A stretch of 64,000 bases of DNA from Hominiventricola aquisgranensis (GCF_040096225.1 NZ_JBBMFC010000003.1:62001-126000), one strand, 5' to 3'; positions 51,893 through 60,580 are shown, counted from the first letter of the stretch. Translations and numbers: made by a program. The notes: a model not told the origin generated them from the sequence alone.

Positions 51893-51964
51893 ATGAACCT
51901 GGAAGAATTTTTGCTGGTAAAACAGAGATTTTTGGAAAATACAGAAAGAGAAACTGGAGTCTAG
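51893..51964 (+). CDS. Possible 23-residue small protein upstream of the CsoR gene
   Basis: An ATG at 51893 opens a 23-codon frame (MNLEEFLLVKQRFLENTERE...) ending at TAG 51962. It reads like one amphipathic helix. GGAGGG (51873-51878) is somewhat far upstream. A second frame from 51889 (31 codons) overlaps it and ends 1 base before the CsoR start. Either could be a leader peptide; coding is unproven. Confidence 0.25.
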   Translation: MNLEEFLLVKQRFLENTERETGV

Positions 51965-51985
51965 GACTTCAGTCGGAGGAATGAT

Positions 51986-52405
51986 ATGTCAGAAGAGGGA
52001 AGACATGTGCATGTGGCTCCTGATGGAACGATTTATGAGCACGTACATCATGATCATGAGCATGTGCACAGTCATGATGAGGGGCATACCCATGATCATG
52101 ACCATGATGAGTGCTGCCACAACCATGGACATGGACACACGCATACTCATACGAATACAAAAGCAGTGCTGAATCGTCTTTCCAGAGCGATTGGACATCT
52201 GGAATCTATCCGTCGCATGGTGGAAGAAGGAAGAGACTGCAGTGAGGTGCTGATACAGCTGTCAGCTGTAAAGTCGGCTATCAATAATACTGGAAAAGTG
52301 ATTCTTAAGGAACATATTGAACACTGTCTGGTAGATGCAGTAGAGTGCGGAGATATGGAATCAGTGAAAGAACTGGCAGAGGCCATTGATCGCTTCATGA
52401 AGTAA
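51986..52405 (+). CDS. CsoR/RcnR-family metal-sensing repressor with His-rich N-terminus
   Basis: The protein has 139 residues. Residues ~58-139 form the all-helical CsoR (DUF156) fold. The Cu(I)-type ligand set is exact in spacing: C85, H110 and C114, matching Cys36, His61 and Cys65 of the Mycobacterium protein. The first 57 residues are unusual: 19 His, mostly as HxH runs (HVHHDHEHVHSH, HTHDHDHDECCH), and two adjacent Cys. GGAGGAATG precedes the start. The metal is probably copper by ligand set, but the His tail would also bind nickel or zinc. No efflux pump or chaperone gene is adjacent. Confidence 0.87.
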   Translation: MSEEGRHVHVAPDGTIYEHVHHDHEHVHSHDEGHTHDHDHDECCHNHGHGHTHTHTNTKAVLNRLSRAIGHLESIRRMVEEGRDCSEVLIQLSAVKSAINNTGKVILKEHIEHCLVDAVECGDMESVKELAEAIDRFMK

Positions 52406-52428
52406 CAAAAGATGAAAATTATGAATAG

Positions 52429-52468
52429 CAGGTTTACCCATTTGTCAAGTGGATAAACCTGTTTTTTT
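52429..52468 (+). terminator. Terminator after the CsoR gene
   Basis: Arms 52429-52444 and 52446-52461 are complementary apart from one mismatch and one G-T pair, and T7 (52462-52468) follows. Confidence 0.9.
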
Positions 52469-52618
52469 GAAGTTTGTGAAATATAGTAGAATTTCAGAAA
52501 AATTTCTTGGTAAGTTTTCAGCGTCATTATGTCTTGCATATTAAATGTGGTTGGTATATACTTTTAATCAATATTTGGAATAAAATTAAATATAAAACAC
52601 AAGATATAGTAGGGGTGA

Positions 52619-54757
52619 ATGAAATTGTACGTAGTCAAAAAGGACGGAACAAGAGAGATATTTAATGTAGAAAAGATCATTAATGCAGTCAATAAGTCGG
52701 CTGCAAGAATTTTGTACAAATTCTCGGAGGATGAGATTCGATTTATCTGTAACTTCGCGCAGGAGCGTGCAGAGTCCCTGGGAAAAGAAAATATCGATAT
52801 CCAGGATATGCATAATATTGTGGAGGGAGCGCTGGATCATGTGAATCCGGCGGTGGCAAAGAGCTATCGTGACTATCGGAACTATAAAAAAGATTTTGTA
52901 CACATGATGGATGACGTCTATACTAAGAGCCAGTCTATCCGTTACATTGGTGATAAGAGCAACGCTAATACAGACAGTGCTCTGGTAGCCACCAAACGAA
53001 GCCTGATCTTTAATGAACTGAACAAGGAATTGTACCGCAAGTTCTTTATGAATCGCAATGAGCTGCAGGCCTGCAGGGATGGATATATCTACATTCATGA
53101 TCAGTCAGCACGTCTGGATACCATGAACTGCTGTCTGTTTGATATTGCCAGTGTTCTGAACGGTGGCTTTGAGATGGGTAACGTGTGGTACAACGAGCCG
53201 AAGACATTGGATACAGCATTTGACGTTATGGGAGACATTATCTTAAGTACTGCAGCCCAGCAGTACGGTGGATTTACAGTGCCGGAAGTGGATAAGGTGC
53301 TGGCGCCTTATGCAGAGAAGAGCTACAAAAAATACAAAACCGAATTTTTATCTTATATGGATCCTGAATGGCAGGGAGTGGAAGAGAAGGCAGAGACCTA
53401 TGCCATGAACAAAGTCCGCAGAGATTTTGATCAGGGATGGCAGGGAATTGAGTATAAGTTAAATACGGTAGGATCTTCCCGTGGAGATTATCCGTTTGTG
53501 ACAGTAACCCTTGGACTTGGACAGGAACGGTTTGCAAAGATGTGCAATATTTCTCTGCTGCATGTGCATCAGGGCGGACAGGGTAAACCGGGGAACAAAA
53601 AGCCGGTACTGTTTCCGAAGATTGTATTTCTTTATGACGAAGAGATTCATGGAAAAGGCGGTGTCTGCGAGGATGTATTTGAAGCAGGGATCGAGTGTTC
53701 TTCCAAAACCATGTATCCAGATTGGCTGTCCATGAGCGGAGAAGGATATATCTCTGAAATGTATAAAAAATACAAGAGAGTCATCAGCCCCATGGGATGC
53801 CGTGCGTTCCTGAGTCCCTGGTATGAGCGAGGAGGCATGAGACCGGCAGATGAGAATGACAAGCCGGTATTTGTAGGTCGTTTTAATATCGGAGCTGTAA
53901 GTCTGCATCTTCCTATGATTCTGGCACAGTCCAGAGCAGAGAACCGGGACTTCTATGAGGTGCTGGATTACTATCTGGAGATGATCCGTAACCTTCATAT
54001 CCGTACCTTTGACTATTTGGGCGAGATGAGAGCGTCTACCAATCCGCTGGCTTACTGTGAAGGTGGTTTCTATGGAGGACATCTGAAGCCGCAGGATAAG
54101 ATCAAACCACTGTTGAAACCTATGACAGCTTCCTTTGGAATCACGGCCCTTAATGAGCTGCAGGAGCTTTATAATGGAAAATCTATCAGGGAAGACGGCG
54201 AGTTCGCACTGGAAGTAATGCGATACATCAATAAAAAGATTAACGAATATAAAGAAGAGGATGGTATCCTCTATGCCATCTATGGTACTCCGGCAGAGAG
54301 CCTGTGTGGACTTCAGATCGAGCAGTTCCGCAAGAAATATGGAATCGTGGAAAATGTATCTGACAGACCGTATGTGAGCAACAGCTTTCACTGTCATGTG
54401 ACTGAGGAAATGACTCCAATTGAAAAGCAGGATAAGGAAGGCCGCTTCTGGGAACTGTGTAACGGTGGAAAGATTCAGTATGTGCGTTATCCGGTAGGAT
54501 ATAACAAAGAGGCTGTCCGCACTCTGGTACGTCGTGCTATGAAAAAAGGATTTTACGAAGGCGTGAATCTGTCACTGGCATACTGCGATGATTGTGGATA
54601 TCAGGAACTGGATATGGATGTATGCCCTAAATGTGGCAGCAAAAATCTGACCAAGATCGACCGTATGAACGGCTATCTGTCCTATTCCAGAGTAAAGGGA
54701 GATACCAGGCTGAATAAAGCGAAGATGGCAGAGATCGCAGAACGGGTGTCTATGTAA
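52619..54757 (+). CDS. nrdD: Anaerobic ribonucleoside-triphosphate reductase
   Basis: The protein has 712 residues. An N-terminal ATP-cone (VVKKDGTREIFNVEKIINAV) is followed by the ten-stranded barrel. Near the C-terminus a four-Cys zinc site (CDDCGYQ ... CPKCGSK) precedes the glycyl-radical loop RMNGYLSYSRVKGD. The enzyme makes dNTP precursors without oxygen. It needs the activase NrdG, which is not the next gene here (an asparaginase gene begins 1 base after the stop). AGGGGTG lies 3-4 bases before the ATG. Confidence 0.96.
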   Translation: MKLYVVKKDGTREIFNVEKIINAVNKSAARILYKFSEDEIRFICNFAQERAESLGKENIDIQDMHNIVEGALDHVNPAVAKSYRDYRNYKKDFVHMMDDVYTKSQSIRYIGDKSNANTDSALVATKRSLIFNELNKELYRKFFMNRNELQACRDGYIYIHDQSARLDTMNCCLFDIASVLNGGFEMGNVWYNEPKTLDTAFDVMGDIILSTAAQQYGGFTVPEVDKVLAPYAEKSYKKYKTEFLSYMDPEWQGVEEKAETYAMNKVRRDFDQGWQGIEYKLNTVGSSRGDYPFVTVTLGLGQERFAKMCNISLLHVHQGGQGKPGNKKPVLFPKIVFLYDEEIHGKGGVCEDVFEAGIECSSKTMYPDWLSMSGEGYISEMYKKYKRVISPMGCRAFLSPWYERGGMRPADENDKPVFVGRFNIGAVSLHLPMILAQSRAENRDFYEVLDYYLEMIRNLHIRTFDYLGEMRASTNPLAYCEGGFYGGHLKPQDKIKPLLKPMTASFGITALNELQELYNGKSIREDGEFALEVMRYINKKINEYKEEDGILYAIYGTPAESLCGLQIEQFRKKYGIVENVSDRPYVSNSFHCHVTEEMTPIEKQDKEGRFWELCNGGKIQYVRYPVGYNKEAVRTLVRRAMKKGFYEGVNLSLAYCDDCGYQELDMDVCPKCGSKNLTKIDRMNGYLSYSRVKGDTRLNKAKMAEIAERVSM

Positions 54758-54758
54758 T

Positions 54759-55787
54759 ATGAAACGGATTCTAATGATAACGACAGGTGGAACCATCGCT
54801 TCTCAGGAAGGAGAAGACGGTCTGGAACCGAAGACGACCGGACAGCAGATGCTGGATCTGATTCCGGAACTTCAGAGTCTGTGTGAAATCGACTGTGTCG
54901 ATCTTCTGAATCTCGATAGCACTAATATGCAGCCAGAAGAGTGGGCTGTGATGGCAAAAGCAGCATTTGAAGGAATGAAGAACCATGATGGAATTGTGAT
55001 TACTCATGGAACGGATACTTGTGCCTACAGTGCAGCGGCACTGGATACGATGTTGATCCATCCTAAAGTGCCTGTGGTTCTGACGGGATCTCAGCTTCCA
55101 GCGGGAGAAGAGGACAGTGATGCGGCGCATAATATTTATGATGCATTCCTGACGGCCTGCGGAGCACCGGCGGGAGTTTATCTTACTTTCGATGGCAGAG
55201 TGATTCATGGATTATGGGCAACTAAAATCCGAACGATGGGATTCGATGCCTTTGTCAGTGTGAACTGTCCTTATGCAGGAAAAATTGCAGATGGGAAATT
55301 GATGATGCAGGAAACTGCAAAAGAAAAAACTGTCGCAGCTGCAACAGTAGAATCAGCTGTTGATGTGCGATTGGACTCTAAAGTGGCAGTATTCAAGTTA
55401 ATACCGGGGTTTGATCCGGTGCTATTGGAGACGGTGGTGGATCTGGGATATCATGGTGTGGTTCTGGAAGCTTACGGATGTGGAGGAATCACCAATTATC
55501 GCCGGAATCTTCTTCCTGCTATTGAAAAAATGATCCACAAAGGGATGGTTGTGGCAGCTACCACACAGAGCATCTTTGACGGTTGTGATTTGAGTCAGTA
55601 TGAAGTAGGAGTTCGAGCTCTGAAACTTGGTGTGATCCCAGCAGGGGATCTGACCACAGAAGCTCTGGTTGTGCGGACTATGATCGCTCTTGGGCGCTGG
55701 ACCGATAAGAAGGATATCGAAGCCTTTCTTCGTGGTGACATGAGTCCGGTGGATCGAAGCGTGCCGCTGAAAAATTTTATAGAATAA
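54759..55787 (+). CDS. ansA: L-asparaginase, type I (cytoplasmic)
   Basis: The protein has 342 residues without a signal peptide. The first catalytic Thr is in ITTGGTIAS, and the second set is in VITHGTDTCAYSAAAL with the Thr-Asp pair; a Lys follows in ATKIRTMGF. It hydrolyses asparagine to aspartate and ammonia. It starts immediately behind nrdD, a tight link without an obvious metabolic reason other than shared transcription. Its 3' end faces the ABC-F gene across a large palindrome. Confidence 0.94.
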   Translation: MKRILMITTGGTIASQEGEDGLEPKTTGQQMLDLIPELQSLCEIDCVDLLNLDSTNMQPEEWAVMAKAAFEGMKNHDGIVITHGTDTCAYSAAALDTMLIHPKVPVVLTGSQLPAGEEDSDAAHNIYDAFLTACGAPAGVYLTFDGRVIHGLWATKIRTMGFDAFVSVNCPYAGKIADGKLMMQETAKEKTVAAATVESAVDVRLDSKVAVFKLIPGFDPVLLETVVDLGYHGVVLEAYGCGGITNYRRNLLPAIEKMIHKGMVVAATTQSIFDGCDLSQYEVGVRALKLGVIPAGDLTTEALVVRTMIALGRWTDKKDIEAFLRGDMSPVDRSVPLKNFIE

Positions 55788-55809
55788 AAGTTTGCATCCA
55801 TTCCCGAGT

Positions 55810-56014
55810 AGCCGAAAACCTCCCGGTTCACACAGACCGGCAGACAAGGAACAGCGCTGCTATGGATTGGAGCGGACATTAGGCAAAAAGAATCCCCCAC
55901 AGGCGAACATGCTTGCATGTACGATTGTGGGGGATTCCTTTTGCTTGGTGTCCGATACACTCCATACGAGCGTTCCTGCCTGTCGGTCTGTGTGGACCCT
56001 CGAGGATTTCGGCC
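55810..56014. repeat. 205-bp imperfect palindrome between convergent genes
   Basis: The two arms, about 100 bases each, are complementary with scattered mismatches over their whole length. They begin with GCCGAAA (55811-55817) and end with TTTCGGC (56007-56013). Inside are CACACAGACCGGCAG/CTGTCGGTCTGTGTG and the perfect core GAATCCCCCACA/TGTGGGGGATTC, with ACATGCTTGCATGT at the tip. It contains no credible gene. It may be a MITE-like repeat or a large two-way terminator. Confidence 0.85.
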
Positions 56015-56025
56015 AAACATTTTAT

Positions 56026-57666
56026 TTAGTTATCATCTTCATCTTCACGACTGTTGCTGTAGACAGTTCTCTTTCTCGCCATCTCATCGCTTTCCAGATA
56101 CTCATCATAAGTCGTGATCTTATCAATAATGGAACCATTTGGCAAGATCTCGATGATTCTGTTGGCAGTTGTCTGTACGATCTGGTGGTCACGTGAGGAG
56201 AACAGCAGTACACCTGGGAATTTGATCAGGCCATTGTTCAGTGCTGTGATAGATTCCATATCCAGATGGTCAGTTGGCTCATCCAGAAGAAGTACATTTG
56301 CACCGGAGATCATCAGCTTGCTGAGCATGCAGCGGACTTTCTCACCACCGGACAGAACGCGGACTTTCTTTACACCGTCCTCGCCGGCGAACAGCATACG
56401 TCCCAGGAATCCGCGGACATAAGTCGCATCCTTGATCTCGGAATACTGAGTCAGCCAGTCAACGATGGTATCATCATTATCGAATTCCTTGGTATTGTCC
56501 TTCGGAAAATAGGACTGAGAAGTAGTAACACCCCATTTGTAAGTTCCTTCATCCGGTTCCAGCTCACCTGCAAGGATACGGAACAGCGTAGTCTTCGCAA
56601 ATTCATTGCTACCTACAAATGCAACCTTGTCGTCATGGCCAAGGATAAAGGATACATTGTCCAGAACCTTTACACCATCGATGGTTTTGGTCAGTCCCTC
56701 TACGGACAGAACCTCGTTACCGATCTCGCGATTCGGCCGGAAGTCAATGTACGGATATTTACGACTGGACGGACGAATCTCATCCAGCTGAATTTTTTCC
56801 AGAGCTTTCTTTCTGGAAGTTGCCTGCTTGGATTTGGAAGCATTTGCAGAGAAACGGGAGATGAATTCCTGCAGCTCTTTGATCTTCTCTTCCTTTTTCT
56901 TGTTCGCTTCTTTCATCTGACGGATCAGCAGCTGACTGGACTCATACCAGAAATCGTAGTTTCCGGCATAGAGCTGGATCTTGCCATAGTCGATATCAGC
57001 AGTATGGGTACATACCTTGTTCAGGAAATAACGGTCATGGGATACAACGATGACAGTATTTTCAAAGTTGATCAGAAATTCTTCCAGCCATGCGATGGCA
57101 TCCAGATCCAGGTGGTTGGTCGGCTCGTCCAGAAGCAGAATATCCGGGTTTCCGAACAATGCCTGGGCAAGAAGCACTTTGACCTTCTGTGCACCGATCA
57201 GATCTTTCATCATGCTGTAATGAAGATCAGTCTCGATTCCCAGACCATTTAACAGGGTAGCGGCATCAGACTCGGCTTCCCATCCGTCCATATCTGCAAA
57301 CTCAGCTTCCAGCTCACTGGCGCGGATTCCGTCCTCATCAGAGAAGTCCTCTTTGGCATAGATGGCATCTTTTTCTTTCATGATCTCATAGAGTCTTGCA
57401 TTTCCCATGATAACGGTATCCATAACGGTATACTCATCATACTGGAAATGATCCTGTTTCAGGAAGGAAAGACGCTGTCCCGGAGTGATCACCACGTCAC
57501 CGCTGGTAGACTCCAGTTCTCCGGAGAGAATCTTCAGGAAGGTAGACTTGCCGGCACCATTGGCACCGATCAGACCGTAGCAGTTTCCTTCAGTAAATTT
57601 GATGTTTACATCTTCGAAAAGAGCTTTTTTGCCGATCCGAAGAGTAACGTTATTTGCACTAATCAT
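56026..57666 (-). CDS. ABC-F family ATPase (YkpA/Uup-like)
   Basis: The protein has 546 residues with two ABC domains and no membrane segments. Domain 1 has Walker A GANGAGKST, signature region LIGAQKVKV in place of LSGGQ, Walker B LLLDEPTNHLD and switch SHDRYF. The interdomain linker is the helical FISRFSANASKSKQATSRKK segment. Domain 2 has GSNEFAKTT as Walker A, signature LSGGEKVRC, LLLDEPTDHLD and SSRDHQ where a His is expected. ABC-F proteins act on ribosomes. The ending and interdomain sequence resemble Bacillus YkpA. No drug-resistance role is implied. Confidence 0.9.
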   Translation of the reverse strand: MISANNVTLRIGKKALFEDVNIKFTEGNCYGLIGANGAGKSTFLKILSGELESTSGDVVITPGQRLSFLKQDHFQYDEYTVMDTVIMGNARLYEIMKEKDAIYAKEDFSDEDGIRASELEAEFADMDGWEAESDAATLLNGLGIETDLHYSMMKDLIGAQKVKVLLAQALFGNPDILLLDEPTNHLDLDAIAWLEEFLINFENTVIVVSHDRYFLNKVCTHTADIDYGKIQLYAGNYDFWYESSQLLIRQMKEANKKKEEKIKELQEFISRFSANASKSKQATSRKKALEKIQLDEIRPSSRKYPYIDFRPNREIGNEVLSVEGLTKTIDGVKVLDNVSFILGHDDKVAFVGSNEFAKTTLFRILAGELEPDEGTYKWGVTTSQSYFPKDNTKEFDNDDTIVDWLTQYSEIKDATYVRGFLGRMLFAGEDGVKKVRVLSGGEKVRCMLSKLMISGANVLLLDEPTDHLDMESITALNNGLIKFPGVLLFSSRDHQIVQTTANRIIEILPNGSIIDKITTYDEYLESDEMARKRTVYSNSREDEDDN

Positions 57667-57862
57667 TGTAACACCTCAGTTTATCAGAATTTTTACATTA
57701 AAACGCACCATTCTTATTATACATAAAAGTGTTGATTTTTCAAGGAAAATCGCAAGTAAGTATAAAAACATATCTTTCCGAAAAATGTGCTTTAGAAATA
57801 ATCTGATTTATGATATGATATTCCTATCAAATATCTCTTTATGGCGACAGGGGGACTCATTT

Positions 57863-59314
57863 ATGAGAAAAATATTGTTTGCAACATCGGAGTGTGTACC
57901 GTTCGTGAAAACAGGAGGACTGGCGGACGTATGCGGAGCTCTTCCGAAGGGATTCAATAAAGATGAGTGGGATGTCCGGGTAGTGCTTCCGAACTATACT
58001 TGTATTCCAGATCATTTCCGAAATAATTTCAAGTATATCACGCATTTTTATATGGGAACCGGTTCTTATAATCCGGGTGCACATGTAGGTGTCATGACCT
58101 ATGAGTATGAGGGCGTCACCTATTATTTTATTGACAATCTGGTCTATTTCGGGGGATCTAAACCGTATGGAGATTTCCGTACCGATATTGAGAAGTTTGC
58201 TTTCTTTGACAAGGCAGTGCTCTCTATCCTGCCAATCGTAGGCTTCCGCCCGGATCTGATCCACTGCCATGACTGGCAGACAGGGCTGATTCCGGTATAT
58301 CTGAAGACGGAGTTCGCAGCAGGCGAATTTTATCGCGGTATCAAATCTGTTATGACGATTCATAACCTGAGATTCCAGGGAATCTGGGATATTGAGACGA
58401 TGCAGGGACTGACAGGACTTCCGGATTATGTATTTACCCCGGACAAGCTGGAGTATAAGAGAGATGCCAACATGTTGAAGGGCGGTCTGGTATATGCAGA
58501 TTATATTACGACTGTCAGCGAAACTTATGCACAGGAGATTCAGACACCGCAATATGGCGAAGGACTGGATGGACTTCTTTCTGCAAGACACATGGATCTG
58601 AGAGGAATCGTCAATGGTATCGATTACGATATCTGGAATCCGGAGACAGATGGAAAGATCGACACCAATTACAGTATTAAGGATGTTCATAAAGGAAAAG
58701 CAGCTAATAAAAGGGCACTTCAGGAAGCTCTGGGTCTTACAGTAGATGAGAATAAGATGTTGATCGGTCTCATCTCCCGTCTGACGGATCAGAAAGGTCT
58801 GGATCTGATCGCAGAAGTGATGGAACAGATCGTGGATGATAATACACAGTTTGTTGTAATCGGAACCGGCGATGAGCGTTATGAGAATATGTTCCGTCAC
58901 TATGCATGGAAATATCCGAACAAAGTATCTGCTAATATCTATTATGCGGATGAGATGTCTCATAAGCTGTATGCAGCAGCAGATGCATTCCTGATGCCGT
59001 CTGCATTTGAACCATGTGGACTGACACAGTTGATTTCTTTCCGCTATGGCACCGTGCCAATTGTCAGAGAGACTGGCGGACTGAAAGATACAGTTGAACC
59101 CTACAATGAGTATGAAGGTCGTGGAGATGGATTCTCTTTCACCAACTACAATCCGTGGGATATGATGGAAGTTATCAACTATGCGAAATATACCTACTTT
59201 GTCCATAGAAAAGAGTGGGACGAGATGGTGGCCCGCGGCATGCAGAAGGACTTCTCCTGGGATGCTTCCAGATACAAATATGAAGGAATCTATTCCTGGC
59301 TGATTGGCTGGTAG
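57863..59314 (+). CDS. glgA: Glycogen synthase (ADP-glucose type)
   Basis: The protein has 483 residues from the ATG at 57863 (CAGGGGGACT upstream); a much longer frame from 57599 runs through the promoter region. It is a GT5 family enzyme: the ADP-glucose-binding KTGGLADVCGALPK near the N-terminus, HCHDWQTGLIP, and SRLTDQKGLDLI, FEPCGLTQLISFRYGT in the C-terminal Rossmann half. It extends alpha-1,4 glucan chains. No other glg gene is adjacent, so it forms a separate unit that is divergent from the ABC-F gene. Confidence 0.95.
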   Translation: MRKILFATSECVPFVKTGGLADVCGALPKGFNKDEWDVRVVLPNYTCIPDHFRNNFKYITHFYMGTGSYNPGAHVGVMTYEYEGVTYYFIDNLVYFGGSKPYGDFRTDIEKFAFFDKAVLSILPIVGFRPDLIHCHDWQTGLIPVYLKTEFAAGEFYRGIKSVMTIHNLRFQGIWDIETMQGLTGLPDYVFTPDKLEYKRDANMLKGGLVYADYITTVSETYAQEIQTPQYGEGLDGLLSARHMDLRGIVNGIDYDIWNPETDGKIDTNYSIKDVHKGKAANKRALQEALGLTVDENKMLIGLISRLTDQKGLDLIAEVMEQIVDDNTQFVVIGTGDERYENMFRHYAWKYPNKVSANIYYADEMSHKLYAAADAFLMPSAFEPCGLTQLISFRYGTVPIVRETGGLKDTVEPYNEYEGRGDGFSFTNYNPWDMMEVINYAKYTYFVHRKEWDEMVARGMQKDFSWDASRYKYEGIYSWLIGW

Positions 59315-59362
59315 ATACTGGAATAAATGCAAGAATGGTCGACAACCGGTCGACAAAACAGG

Positions 59363-59394
59363 AAAAACCGCCCGTTTTCGGGCGGTTTTCTTTC
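59363..59394 (+). terminator. glgA terminator
   Basis: An 11-bp stem (59364-59374 with 59379-59389), tetraloop TTTT and a T-rich tail end the glgA transcript. Confidence 0.93.
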
Positions 59395-59406
59395 TGGCGT
59401 AAAATA

Positions 59407-59434
59407 AAAAAACCTTGAAAAATCAAGGTTTTTA
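59407..59434 (-). terminator. Terminator of the tRNA-Thr gene
   Basis: An 11-bp stem (59408-59418 with 59423-59433) with A/T ends gives a T tract on the minus strand directly behind the tRNA; it could also work on the plus strand. Confidence 0.85.
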
Positions 59435-59439
59435 CGTGA

Positions 59440-59512
59440 AGCTCCCGACCGGATTCGAACCGGTGACCTACGCATTACGAGTGCGTCGCTCTACCTACTG
59501 AGCCACGGAAGC
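59440..59512 (-). tRNA. tRNA-Thr, anticodon CGU
   Basis: On the minus strand all arms fold: acceptor GCTTCCG with CGGGAGC (one G-T), D arm with GGCTCAGTAGGTAGAGC, anticodon stem ACGCA/TGCGT around loop CTCGTAA, and T arm CCGGTTCGAATCCGG. The anticodon CGT reads ACG, threonine. The 73-nt gene carries no encoded CCA. Confidence 0.96.
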
Positions 59513-59534
59513 TTGTTGCATAACAACAAATAAT

Positions 59535-59563
59535 ATTATATCGGATAAATAGAAGATTGTAAA
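59535..59563 (-). promoter_or_regulatory. Promoter of tRNA-Thr
   Basis: On the minus strand: TTTACA (59558-59563), 17-bp spacer and perfect TATAAT (59535-59540), about 23 bases before the tRNA 5' end. Confidence 0.82.
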
Positions 59564-59601
59564 GTCTTTTTTCGAAAAACTCTAGGAAAACCTTTCCTAC
59601 A

Positions 59602-59662
59602 ATGTGTACAATCACACATGAGAAAAAGTATGTTATTATAATAACAATCTTTGACCCGGGTC
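59602..59662 (+). promoter_or_regulatory. Regulatory region of the FNT channel gene with three palindromes
   Basis: Three inverted repeats occur in 61 bases: ATGTGT-N6-ACACAT (59602-59619, the layout of a CRP/FNR site), the perfect 16-mer TGTTATTATAATAACA (59631-59646, containing a TATAAT), and GACCCGGGTC (59653-59662). If TATAAT at 59637-59642 is the -10, the first site centres near -38 to -40, where a class II activator would bind. Confidence 0.6.
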
Positions 59663-59744
59663 GTTAATATGGGGGCGATCCATAAAGATTCTGAGTATCT
59701 GGCAGAATGATAAAGGGTAACAAGAGCAGAATGGAGAGATGAAG

Positions 59745-60512
59745 ATGTTCAAAGACGAGTATCAGAGCGTATGCAACGCGGCAAAAGGAAAACTTGGATT
59801 ACTGGAGAAGAGTCCACTGGGATATTTTGTATCATCCATAGTGGCAGGCATGTTTATTGCACTGGGAGGATTTGTGACATTTACTCTTGGGGCACATCTG
59901 ACTGCGGCAGGTTGTACGATCACAAAGCCGATCATGGCTTTCGCATTTGCCTCGGCACTGAGTCTGGTGGTCATGGCAGGAGCAGAACTCTTTACTGGAA
60001 ATAACTTTGTGATGGCAGCCGGTTCCTTTATGGGGCAGGTGTCTTGGGCAAATACTGTGAAAGTATGGGTAGTCTGCTATCTTGGTAATCTGGTGGGAGC
60101 ACTTTTAGGGGCAGTCATGTTCGTGGCAGCAGGTGTTCCGACTGGGACTGTCGGTGAATTTTTTGCAAATACAGCGGCAACCAAGATGGGTGGAGCAGCC
60201 GGCCAGCTGTTTGTGAAAGGTATCATGTGCAACCTGATGGTCTGCCTGGCAGTATGGTGCTGTACGAAGATGAAGACAGAATCTGGAAAACTGATCATGA
60301 TCTTCTGGTGTATCTTTATTTTCATGGTGTGCGGATTCGAGCATAGTATTGCAAACATGAGTGTGATGGCAATCGGACTGATGAGTCCTAATGGTGTGGC
60401 AGGACTTACCGTTGCAGGATATTTTCACAATCTTCTGTGGGTAACACTTGGAAATATTATTGGTGGCAGCATCTTTGTTGCGCTGCCGTATTATCTGATC
60501 CAAAAGAAATAA
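59745..60512 (+). CDS. Formate/nitrite transporter family channel
   Basis: The protein has 255 residues from the ATG at 59745 (GGAGAG 6 bases upstream). Six membrane helices and the FNT motifs are visible: AGMFIALGGFVTFTLG, LFTGNNFVMAAG, KGIMCNLMVCLAVW (pore Lys and Asn) and CGFEHSIANMSVMAIG with the central His. The pentameric family passes formate, nitrite or hydrosulfide. Sequence alone does not settle which. In an organism with pyruvate fermentation, formate is plausible. The upstream palindromes suggest redox or metabolic control. Confidence 0.88.
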   Translation: MFKDEYQSVCNAAKGKLGLLEKSPLGYFVSSIVAGMFIALGGFVTFTLGAHLTAAGCTITKPIMAFAFASALSLVVMAGAELFTGNNFVMAAGSFMGQVSWANTVKVWVVCYLGNLVGALLGAVMFVAAGVPTGTVGEFFANTAATKMGGAAGQLFVKGIMCNLMVCLAVWCCTKMKTESGKLIMIFWCIFIFMVCGFEHSIANMSVMAIGLMSPNGVAGLTVAGYFHNLLWVTLGNIIGGSIFVALPYYLIQKK

Positions 60513-60548
60513 AAGGACAGCTACCTTATATTTGGATCCCATATAAAT

Positions 60549-60580
60549 CCGGGGCATCGGCAATTTTGTCGGTGCCCCGG
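60549..60580 (+). terminator. Terminator-like hairpin after the FNT gene
   Basis: A 12-bp GC-rich stem with two G-T pairs (60549-60560 with 60569-60580) is followed by TTGTTGT. The T tract is poor. Confidence 0.6.

Noticed and set aside
52488..52502. CodY-like 15-mer upstream of nrdD
   Set aside because: It matches 12 of 15 positions in AT-rich sequence, stands alone, and no promoter element coincides; too weak to call.
55792..56196. Open frames on both strands across the large palindrome
   Set aside because: Both frames read similar residues because the arms are complementary copies; there is no ribosome binding site and both run into ansA or the ABC-F gene.
57599..57862. An 88-codon N-terminal extension of glgA
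   Set aside because: It runs antisense through the start of the ABC-F gene and the intergenic promoter; the GT5 family start and the GGGGG-type ribosome site fix the ATG at 57863.
57857..59356. A 499-codon open frame antisense to glgA
   Set aside because: It is the complement of a clear, full-length glgA, has no ribosome binding site, and its translation resembles no protein.
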